Positions 1 through 4,245 of a stretch of 7,214 nt of DNA are shown here, one piece after another (positions within the stretch are counted from its first letter, which is position 1; each line of letters starts with the position of its first letter). The notes under the pieces are model-generated. The model worked only from the letters and a program-made list of their open reading frames with translations, was not told the DNA's origin and ran no database searches. Both the position numbers and the translations under genes were made by a program. The stretch is from an uncultured Bacilli bacterium (lineage in GTDB: Bacteria > Bacillota_I > Bacilli_A > RF39 > UBA660), in assembly GCA_948552115.1 (NCBI GenBank), contig CAOWNX010000035.1:1-7214 (forward strand). Direction: 5' to 3'.

Positions 1-327
1 TTGACTCCATGTGGAGTAATTTGGTATTTCATCATATATCGATAACCCTAGAAACCATCGATATGCTATATTCACTTTGCATTCTTCACATGTTCTTCTC
101 ATTGAATTAATTCCAAATATAATATTTATAAATATCAATTTAAAAAGTACCACTGGTGGAATACTTGGTCTTCCTGCTATACTATATAACTCTTTCACGA
201 AATCTTCTATAAATCGAAAATCGATACAGTTATCTATTTTTCTTACCAAATGTTCCTTGGGTACTAATTCTTCTAATGTACTTAATATCATACAATCATT
301 TTTATATTCTTGTTTTGTCATTGCCAT
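1..327 (-). CDS. IS1182/IS5-like transposase, N-terminal part (runs off the window)
   Basis: Reading the minus strand from an ATG at 327 gives 109 uninterrupted codons to the window edge. Segments LVPKEHLVRKID, GRPSIPPVVLFK and AYRWFLGL match the N-terminal region of IS1182-family transposases (InsH-type N-terminal domain). That region precedes the DDE catalytic core, which lies outside the window, so activity cannot be judged. A GGAGAG Shine-Dalgarno lies at 341-336, 8 nt before the ATG. No stop or frameshift is seen in the visible part. The protein would cut and join DNA at the ends of its insertion sequence. Family assignment is by remembered motif similarity and is fairly sure; the exact IS name is not known. 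Confidence 0.85.
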   Translation of the reverse strand, partial: MAMTKQEYKNDCMILSTLEELVPKEHLVRKIDNCIDFRFIEDFVKELYSIAGRPSIPPVVLFKLIFINIIFGINSMRRTCEECKVNIAYRWFLGLSIYDEIPNYSTWSQ

Positions 328-344
328 ATTTTTCACTCTCCATA

Positions 345-362
345 TTAACCATTTATATTATC
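345..362 (-). promoter_or_regulatory. Possible extended -10 promoter of the transposase
   Basis: On the minus strand TGAGATAAT (365-357) fits an extended -10 (TGn plus GATAAT), with no convincing -35 hexamer. A start near 350 would give a short leader carrying the GGAGAG ribosome site but lacking the upstream hairpin arms at 377-436. Confidence 0.35.
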
Positions 363-376
363 TCATATTTCCATAT

Positions 377-437
377 AAAAAGCGAGATGGCAATGTCATT
401 TTTTGGTTAATATAGAGACATTTTCACTCGCTTTTTT
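377..437. terminator. Bidirectional intrinsic terminator-like hairpin upstream of the transposase
   Basis: The left arm AAAAAGCGAG (377-386), continuing to AATGTC (397), pairs with GACATT...CTCGCTTTTT (417-436). Ten bases at the base and six near the loop match perfectly, with a few mismatches between. Each strand ends the stem with CTCG-C and a T run, so it can terminate in both directions. Lying just before the transposase start, it would block transcription entering the IS from outside, a known protective device of insertion sequences. Confidence 0.7.
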
Positions 438-456
438 ATTATATAATTTTTTTTCC

Positions 457-494
457 TAAAAGAAAAGACTGTTATACTTATTTGTCAACAGTCT
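457..494 (-). terminator. Intrinsic terminator of the metallophosphoesterase gene
   Basis: AGACTGTT (466-473) and AACAGTCT (487-494) form an 8-bp stem with a 13-nt loop. On the minus strand the stem is followed by TTTTCTTTT. It lies 10 nt after the stop codon of the upstream minus-strand gene. The stem is not GC-rich, so strength is moderate. Confidence 0.65.
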
Positions 495-503
495 GAAAGA
501 AAT

Positions 504-1355
504 CTAAAAGATTTCTATGTCAATTCCTATACTTTTGTAGTATTCTTTCGTTGATTTATAATCACGGTAATACGCATCAGTAAGCTCTAAAGCATAGCTG
601 TCTTTTTCTAGGTTATCTTGATTATCTTCTAATTCTTTAGAAATAGAATAGGGGACTTTTACAAATTGGAATGCAATATCATCTTGATACTCTTGACAAT
701 TCAAATTTCCTTCTAAAATAAGATAACTTGCTCGTGTCGTCTCAATATTTTTACTATGTTCAATCGATGGAATACTAAGAGAAAGAGCATTTCCTACACT
801 GCCTGGATTGATTAATGTCTTATTTTTTATATGAGAATCTAAAAAAGGCGAATGGGTATGCCCAAAAATAACAATGTCACACACTTGATTACTAAGTGTA
901 GCAGAAGAAGGACAAAATAACACTTCCTTGTTTTTCATCGAATCAATCACATTGATACAGCGAACCAAAGCGTCGGGAGATGCATGAAAAATGCGAACCA
1001 AAGAACCACTCAAATAAAATTCATGACTTAAAGGCAAAGATGCCAAATACTTTTTTTCTTCCTCTCCCAAAAGACTTTGATTCCACAAAATACGCTTTCG
1101 AAATAAAGGATTTTCTTTTTTTAATTCTTCTTCGGTCCAATTTCTAGAAACATTATCATCCCAATTTCCTTTGATAACAAGGGAACATGTGTCTTTTACT
1201 AAATGAACACATTCTTTGGCATGAATTCCTTTGCCAACAATATCTCCCAAACAATAAATCGTTTCAATCCCTCGACTTTCAATATTTTCCAAAACCGCTT
1301 TCAAAGCTTCAAAATTACCATGAATATCTGATAAAATTGCAATTCTTGTTCTCAC
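504..1355 (-). CDS. Calcineurin-like metallophosphoesterase (YfcE/ApaH-like superfamily)
   Basis: The protein is 283 residues. It carries the metal-binding signature of calcineurin-like phosphoesterases in order: SDIHGN (D10, H12), GDIVG (D38), GNWDD (N64), FHAS (H124), GHTH (H166, H168) and then NPGSVG (183-188). These residues bind two metal ions that activate water for phosphoester hydrolysis. The substrate is not evident: relatives include phosphodiesterases and Ser/Thr-type or diadenosine-polyphosphate phosphatases. The C-terminal ~90 residues after NPGSVG are family-variable and acidic. There is no signal peptide or membrane segment, so it is probably cytoplasmic. The start is GTG (1355-1353), chosen because GGTGA (1366-1362) lies 6 nt upstream and the first residues RTRIAILSDIHGN begin the first strand of the fold. 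It is divergent from the next gene, single in its transcript, with a terminator right after it. Confidence 0.9.
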   Translation of the reverse strand: MRTRIAILSDIHGNFEALKAVLENIESRGIETIYCLGDIVGKGIHAKECVHLVKDTCSLVIKGNWDDNVSRNWTEEELKKENPLFRKRILWNQSLLGEEEKKYLASLPLSHEFYLSGSLVRIFHASPDALVRCINVIDSMKNKEVLFCPSSATLSNQVCDIVIFGHTHSPFLDSHIKNKTLINPGSVGNALSLSIPSIEHSKNIETTRASYLILEGNLNCQEYQDDIAFQFVKVPYSISKELEDNQDNLEKDSYALELTDAYYRDYKSTKEYYKSIGIDIEIF

Positions 1356-1372
1356 TTTTTATCACCAAAAAC

Positions 1373-1401
1373 ATTATAACAAAAAAACTAGAGGTTTTAA
1401 A
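1373..1401 (-). promoter_or_regulatory. Promoter of the metallophosphoesterase gene
   Basis: On the minus strand TTTAAA (1401-1396) is followed after 17 nt by a perfect TATAAT (1378-1373). The predicted start near 1366 leaves only about 11 nt of leader, placing the GGTGA ribosome site at the very 5' end of the mRNA. Confidence 0.55.
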
Positions 1402-1412
1402 AAGAAGAAAAA

Positions 1413-1440
1413 TATGATAAATTAACTAAAGAAAAGAGGA
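1413..1440 (+). promoter_or_regulatory. Weak -10 and ribosome site before the small membrane protein gene
   Basis: TATGAT (1413-1418) is a 5/6 match to a -10, with no recognisable -35 at normal spacing. AGAGGA (1435-1440) is the Shine-Dalgarno, 5 nt before the ATG at 1446. The 90-bp gap between the divergent genes must hold both promoters. Confidence 0.35.
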
Positions 1441-1445
1441 ATTAT

Positions 1446-1808
1446 ATGATAATTTTAGTTTACCTTCCACCATTTCTCATATTAGTTTATTTCCTTTGGA
1501 AACGAAGCAAATACAAAAATCGTAAAAATGCAGGTGCTTTCTTTTATGAAAATGATTGTTTGGTTTTAAATACTGGAATTCCATATCCAATTCCAATTGA
1601 CAACATCGATTATGTAAAATTTAAATATAATCCATTTGAAGTAGAATATAAATTATCTTATAGTTTATTTATTCAAGTATTTCAAAAAAATGGAAAGAAA
1701 AAAACGGTATATTACAAAGGATTTAAAACAGCTAAACTTCGTACACCAGATGATATGATAAAATCATTGGAAGAGAAAAAAATTCATTATGAAATAGAAG
1801 AAATATAA
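1446..1808 (+). CDS. Small membrane-anchored hypothetical protein, possibly bacterial PH-like
   Basis: The protein is 120 residues and I do not recognise it with certainty. Residues 2-18 form one hydrophobic membrane segment (ending FLW), followed by a strongly basic stretch (KRSKYKNRK, 19-27). That pattern favours the C-terminal domain facing the cytoplasm. The remaining ~90 residues look strand-rich. The pattern of a short strand, PIPIDNIDYVKF and later alternating strands resembles small bacterial PH-type domains, but this is inference only. AGAGGA lies 5 nt before the ATG. The gap to the HD-domain gene is 12 bp, so the two are probably co-transcribed and may act together. Confidence 0.75.
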   Translation: MIILVYLPPFLILVYFLWKRSKYKNRKNAGAFFYENDCLVLNTGIPYPIPIDNIDYVKFKYNPFEVEYKLSYSLFIQVFQKNGKKKTVYYKGFKTAKLRTPDDMIKSLEEKKIHYEIEEI

Positions 1809-1820
1809 AGGAGAAACAAT

Positions 1821-2384
1821 ATGACAAGAGAACAAGCTTTCAAAATATTAAAAAAATATAATCAAGAAGAATATCACATCAAACATGCCTTAATGGTAGA
1901 AAGTATTATGAAACATTTTGCGAGAATAAAAAATTATGAAGAAGAATTTTGGGGAAATGTAGGACTTTTACATGATATGGATTATGAAATGTATCCTATG
2001 GAACATTGTAAAAAAGCAAGTGAACTACTGAAACAAGAAGGAGTAGAGGATAATTTTATCCATGCTGTTTGTTCCCATGGTTATAATATTTGCAGTGATA
2101 TCAAACCAGAACATGAGATGGAAAAAGTATTATATGCTTGTGATGAACTTGCTGGAATTATAGCGTCCTTAATCAATATGAGACCTTCCAAAAATGCCCA
2201 AGGAATGGAAGTTTCCACATTAAAGAAAAAATTCAAAGATAAAACATTCGCGAGAGGATGCAATAGAGAAATTATTAAATCGGGAGCAGAAATGCTAAAT
2301 ATGGACCTGACAGAGTTATTTGAACAAGCCATCAAAGCAATTGAATCCGATGAAGAAAAAATCAACTTAGAAATGAAACTTTAA
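1821..2384 (+). CDS. HD-domain phosphohydrolase family protein
   Basis: The protein is 187 residues, with an HD-superfamily pattern: KHALMVE (H22), LLHDMD (H51-D52), SHGY (H86) and ACDELAG (D108). These supply the H...HD...D metal ligands of this phosphohydrolase fold. The pattern is that of the short single-domain HD hydrolases common in Clostridia and Bacilli, whose substrates (nucleotides or other phosphoesters) are mostly unknown. No other domain is fused, and no signal or membrane segment is seen. AAGGAG (1808-1813) overlaps the end of the previous gene's stop codon and lies 7 nt before the ATG, so the two genes form a unit. Family is secure; substrate is not known. Confidence 0.87.
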   Translation: MTREQAFKILKKYNQEEYHIKHALMVESIMKHFARIKNYEEEFWGNVGLLHDMDYEMYPMEHCKKASELLKQEGVEDNFIHAVCSHGYNICSDIKPEHEMEKVLYACDELAGIIASLINMRPSKNAQGMEVSTLKKKFKDKTFARGCNREIIKSGAEMLNMDLTELFEQAIKAIESDEEKINLEMKL

Positions 2385-2396
2385 TTCAAAGAGAAA

Positions 2397-2434
2397 TTAC
2401 AAATTTGTAAGAAATAGAAAAAAAGAATTATGAT
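2397..2434 (+). promoter_or_regulatory. Promoter with a perfect palindrome over the -35 (possible operator)
   Basis: TTGTAA (2405-2410) and TATGAT (2429-2434), 18 nt apart, form a plausible sigma-A promoter for the membrane protein gene at 2457. TTACAAATTTGTAA (2397-2410) is a perfect 14-bp palindrome that includes the whole -35 hexamer, where a dimeric repressor would block polymerase. No regulator can be named from the sequence. Confidence 0.45.
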
Positions 2435-2456
2435 AAAATAAAAAAGAGATGATTAT

Positions 2457-3488
2457 ATGAAACAACTAAAAAAACATGTTCTATCCTTAGGATTATTTCT
2501 CTTATTATTTCTTTTAACATTTTATTTTATATTTTCAAAATATCCAGTTTCCGAATTTTTATCTTCCTTAAAAAATTGTAATCCTCAAAATATATTTATA
2601 GCATTTTTATGCGTAATCTTTTATCTGTTATTTGGCAGCTTATTTTTAAAGAAAATTATGAAATCACTAAAATCTCCCATCAGCTTTTTTCATTCTCTTT
2701 GTTATTGTGCGATAGAAATCTATTTTTCGGCGATAACACCTTCGAGTACCGGAGGACAACCAGCTGAAATCTATTATATGAGTAAAAGCGGGATACCACT
2801 AGAAAAAAGTACAATAGCGATTTTTATTAATACAATTTTATATAAATTAGTAATTGTGATACTTTTACTGATTTCTATTATCGTATTTCCAAAACGTATT
2901 TTAGGAAATGGAATTCTATTTAATTCACTCATGTTTCTTGGCATGGGATTAAATATTCTAGCAATCTCTTTTTTTACGTGTTTACTATTTTCTAAAAAAT
3001 TACCGAGTAAAATAATAAAAAGCGTTGTAAAACTTTTAAAAAAAGCCCACATTATTAAAAAAGAAAAACAAGAAGCATTGGATAGAAAATCTGAAACACT
3101 CATTACGGAATATCACAGTTATGCTTTCTTCATCAAACAAAATCGAGTACTATTATGGAAACTATTTTTTATCATTTTATTGCAACGAATTTGTTTATTT
3201 TCTGTAAGCTACTTTGTCTATCGTGCCTTTGGATTACAAGAGTACAACTATTTACAAATTGTATTATTTCAAATTGCTATTACTTCTGCCATTGATTCCG
3301 TCCCATCTCCTGGTGGAGTAATGATAGGGGAAGGACTAACATTTCAAATTCATACCTTAATTTATGGCTCTACATTTGCTTTATCATCCATGTTATTATT
3401 ACGAGGAATTAGTTTTTATTTTTTAGTTTTAATCTGTAGTTTCTTATATTTGTATTATCATTTTTTTGGAAGAAAAAAGGAAGTTTGA
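2457..3488 (+). CDS. Lysylphosphatidylglycerol synthase TM-region / UPF0104 family membrane protein
   Basis: This is a 343-residue polytopic membrane protein with about seven to eight hydrophobic segments, the first at residues ~8-27. Family hallmarks are TPSSTGGQPAE (94-104) and PSPGGVMIGEG (283-293), the two conserved glycine-rich motifs of the flippase-like membrane domain found in MprF and in stand-alone YbhN-type proteins. The cytosolic aminoacyl-transferase domain of full MprF is absent, so lysyl transfer to phosphatidylglycerol is not expected. A role in moving a lipid or glycolipid across the membrane is inferred from the family. A basic loop around 200-217 is probably cytoplasmic. 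Its own promoter lies in the 72-bp gap; the ribosome site (AGAG before ATGATTAT) is weak. It could be read together with the HD gene, since no terminator separates them. Confidence 0.87.
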   Translation: MKQLKKHVLSLGLFLLLFLLTFYFIFSKYPVSEFLSSLKNCNPQNIFIAFLCVIFYLLFGSLFLKKIMKSLKSPISFFHSLCYCAIEIYFSAITPSSTGGQPAEIYYMSKSGIPLEKSTIAIFINTILYKLVIVILLLISIIVFPKRILGNGILFNSLMFLGMGLNILAISFFTCLLFSKKLPSKIIKSVVKLLKKAHIIKKEKQEALDRKSETLITEYHSYAFFIKQNRVLLWKLFFIILLQRICLFSVSYFVYRAFGLQEYNYLQIVLFQIAITSAIDSVPSPGGVMIGEGLTFQIHTLIYGSTFALSSMLLLRGISFYFLVLICSFLYLYYHFFGRKKEV

Positions 3489-3521
3489 CAAATAAATAGG
3501 CATATGTAAGTTTTTTAATGA

Positions 3522-3776
3522 ATGGGTTATTATTTTTCCAAACAAGAAATTCAATACTTAAATGAATTTAGCGAAATCATAGGACTGATCACAGATCCTA
3601 TTCTAAATGACAGAAACATTTAAAACGAAAAAACAACATTTCGTTCCAGCAATATCTTTAGATTCTTATCTAATCACTCATGATGAATTTATGTTTGAAA
3701 GTTTTGCTAATTGTTATCAAGAAAAGTTAGAAGAAGTGGGTTTAAAAAAATTAGACTACCAGAAGAAACAGAATAA
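3522..3776 (+). pseudogene. Frameshifted remnant of an unrecognised small protein gene
   Basis: Three protein-like stretches follow each other in alternating frames. An ATG at 3522 reads 33 codons (MGYYFSKQEIQYLNEF...) to a stop at 3621. From about 3613 the next frame continues KTKKQHFVPAISLDSYL...EEVGLKKL to about 3755. The first frame then gives LPEETE and a stop at 3774. Joined, they make an ~84-residue soluble, mixed-charge protein with a normal-looking C-terminus. The simplest reading is a gene broken by two compensating single-base indels in A runs (near 3621-3636 and 3742-3750). The frame-two ORF alone (3607-3816) has no Shine-Dalgarno and ends in low-complexity residues. There is no ribosome site before 3522 either. 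The family is not recognised. Confidence 0.35.
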
Positions 3777-3779
3777 GAA

Positions 3780-3807
3780 TTGCATAAATTCAAAAATAAT
3801 GTATAAT
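3780..3807 (+). promoter_or_regulatory. Promoter of the ~100-nt structured RNA
   Basis: TTGCAT (3780-3785, 4/6) and a perfect TATAAT (3802-3807) are separated by 16 nt, giving a predicted start at 3813-3815. It is one of the best sigma-A-type promoters in the window, yet no ORF with a ribosome site follows before the terminator. Confidence 0.65.
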
Positions 3808-3813
3808 ATATTA

Positions 3814-3913
3814 TAGGACATACAAAAAGAGATGTATCTGATTTGCAAGGTCAGGTGTCTCAGTCCAAAAAACTTGAGTAGCACCTATTCATATGCTGAG
3901 TAGGCGCTTTTTT
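3814..3913 (+). ncRNA. Candidate small regulatory RNA, putative type I antitoxin
   Basis: A strong promoter and an intrinsic terminator bracket about 100 nt with no credible ORF. The RNA folds well. GAGATGT (3829-3835) plus CTGATT (3838-3843) pair with GGTCAGGTGTCTC (3849-3861) around the loop TGCAA, with only a 2-nt bulge (AT) and some G-U pairs. GGAC (3816-3819) can close the domain with GTCC (3863-3866). Its 5' end AUAGGAC is complementary to GUCCUAU just upstream of the start region of the opposing peptide mRNA. Its 3' half overlaps that mRNA's 3' end through the shared terminator. By analogy with RNA II of par or with RatA it would silence the peptide mRNA; this is inference. It lacks the conserved loop of SRP RNA and matches no riboswitch I know. 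Confidence 0.6.
3867..3913. terminator. Bidirectional intrinsic terminator shared by convergent transcripts
   Basis: AGC(A)CCTATTC (3880-3890) pairs with GAGTAGG(C)GCT (3898-3908): ten pairs, one A-C mismatch and a 7-nt loop. On the plus strand it runs directly into six T (3908-3913), a strong terminator. On the minus strand a six-T run lies at 3872-3867, 7 nt after the stem, so that direction is probably weaker. The transcripts from 3814 and from about 4060 meet here. Confidence 0.8.
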
Positions 3914-3986
3914 ATAATCTTCTGTTTGGCTTGTCTCTTTTGTCTAGTAAGACTAAGATAATTATTAGAGCAATAAAATACTCCAT
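3912..3986 (-). CDS. 24-residue hydrophobic peptide, putative type I toxin
   Basis: ATG (3986-3984) to TAA (3914-3912) encodes 24 residues. A core of YFIALIIILVLL (3-14) is long enough for a short membrane helix. It is followed by the charged tail DKRDKPNRRL, ending in three arginines in the last eight residues. Short hydrophobic peptides with a charged tail, paired with an antisense RNA, are typical of type I toxins that insert into the membrane. AAAGGA (3996-3991) lies 4 nt before the ATG, a short spacing similar to that of hrcA in this window. The stop codon abuts the terminator T run. I do not recognise the sequence as Fst, TxpA, BsrG or another named toxin. A second ATG 13 nt upstream (3999) opens an overlapping 36-codon frame with a better Shine-Dalgarno, so which frame is translated is not settled. 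Confidence 0.5.
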   Translation of the reverse strand: MEYFIALIIILVLLDKRDKPNRRL

Positions 3987-4060
3987 AAGTTCCTTTCATA
4001 GGACCACTCCCTTTCCTTACGGACCGAGGGAAAAACACCTAACGTATCAAATACATCTCA
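3987..4060 (-). promoter_or_regulatory. Structured 5' leader of the peptide mRNA
   Basis: This is the predicted ~70-nt leader on the minus strand. TCCCT (4031-4027) can pair with AGGGA (4012-4008), masking the strong AAAGGGAG ribosome site at 4014-4007. GTAT and ATAC (4055-4052 and 4048-4045) form a small 5' stem-loop. GUCCUAU (4004-3998) is the complement of the 5' end of the opposing small RNA. Such ribosome-site masking is common in type I toxin mRNAs. Confidence 0.45.
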
Positions 4061-4065
4061 AGATA

Positions 4066-4093
4066 ATTATATAACAAAAGAAAAAAAGTCCAA
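4066..4093 (-). promoter_or_regulatory. Promoter of the peptide mRNA
   Basis: On the minus strand TTGGAC (4093-4088) lies 16 nt before a perfect TATAAT (4071-4066), predicting a start near 4060. The -35 matches only 3/6, but the spacing and -10 are good. Confidence 0.55.
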
Positions 4094-4133
4094 GAAAAAG
4101 AAATGAAAAAAACACGATAAATCCGAGGAAAAA

Positions 4134-4148
4134 TTTACATTCTGTAAA
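4134..4148. repeat. Inverted repeat upstream of the hrcA operators
   Basis: TTTACA (4134-4139) and TGTAAA (4143-4148) form a perfect 6-bp inverted repeat with 3 nt between. It resembles the TTACA...TGTAA palindrome at 2397-2410. It has no T tract and is AT-only apart from one C/G pair, so an operator is more likely than a terminator. The rest of 4094-4165 shows nothing else. Confidence 0.3.
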
Positions 4149-4165
4149 CATTTTAAAAAGAAAGT

Positions 4166-4192
4166 TTAGCATTAATGATTGACAAGTGCTAA
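4166..4192. promoter_or_regulatory. CIRCE operator 1 (HrcA-binding site over the -35)
   Basis: TTAGCATTA, 9 nt, AAGTGCTAA: 7/9 and 8/9 matches to the CIRCE consensus TTAGCACTC-N9-GAGTGCTAA with the correct spacing. The -35 hexamer TTGACA (4179-4184) lies in the spacer, so bound HrcA would exclude RNA polymerase. Confidence 0.85.
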
Positions 4193-4206
4193 TTTTTTTG
4201 TATAAT
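4179..4206 (+). promoter_or_regulatory. Heat-shock operon promoter (sigma-A type)
   Basis: A perfect TTGACA (4179-4184) and a perfect TATAAT (4201-4206) are separated by 16 nt, predicting a start near 4213. A consensus promoter held down by HrcA is the usual design of class I heat-shock operons. Confidence 0.9.
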
Positions 4207-4210
4207 GATA

Positions 4211-4237
4211 TTAGCACTTGCATAGAATAGGTGCTAG
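4211..4237. promoter_or_regulatory. CIRCE operator 2 (downstream of the -10)
   Basis: TTAGCACTT, 9 nt, AGGTGCTAG: 8/9 in the left arm and 6/9 in the right arm of CIRCE, spacing correct. It starts 4 nt after the -10 and covers the transcription start. Its right arm ends in the first bases of the hrcA Shine-Dalgarno AGGAGG (4236-4241). The weaker right arm may reflect that overlap. Confidence 0.85.
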
Positions 4238-4245
4238 GAGGATTT

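Larger units (their letters stand above)
1..440 (-). mobile_element. Left-edge insertion sequence (partial, IS1182-like)
   Basis: This is the transposase 5' region plus its leader. The IS end should lie upstream of the transposase, at or a little beyond the hairpin at 377-436, because the next chromosomal gene's terminator begins at about 457. The terminal inverted repeat and target duplication cannot be defined, since the other end is outside the window. The right boundary given is approximate. Confidence 0.55.

Noticed and set aside
77..415. Plus-strand ORF of 112 codons at the left edge
   Set aside because: It is the antisense of the transposase and its hairpin leader, with no ribosome site; the minus-strand frame has clear family motifs.
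1187..1417. Plus-strand ORF of 76 codons
   Set aside because: It lies mostly antisense to the metallophosphoesterase 5' end and has no Shine-Dalgarno or recognisable motif.
2081..2365. Minus-strand ORF of 94 codons
   Set aside because: Shadow of the HD-domain gene.
2774..3103. Minus-strand ORF of 109 codons
   Set aside because: Shadow of the membrane protein gene; its hydrophobicity mirrors the sense strand.
3845..3885. SRP (4.5S-like) RNA, because of AAGGTCAGGT
   Set aside because: The match is only a short string; the conserved GGAA tetraloop and the matching AGCAGC side of the internal loop are absent.
3876..3903. CRISPR-like repeat, from two copies of TGAGTAG
   Set aside because: Only two short copies, both explained by the terminator stem and its flank; no spacers or regular array.
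3814..3913. Riboswitch or T-box leader
   Set aside because: No downstream plus-strand gene follows the terminator for over 300 bases, and no T-box or known aptamer core is seen.
4231..4245. GTG start for hrcA, five codons longer
   Set aside because: The extra codons contain the Shine-Dalgarno and half of the second CIRCE; the ATG at 4246 starts the conserved N-terminus.
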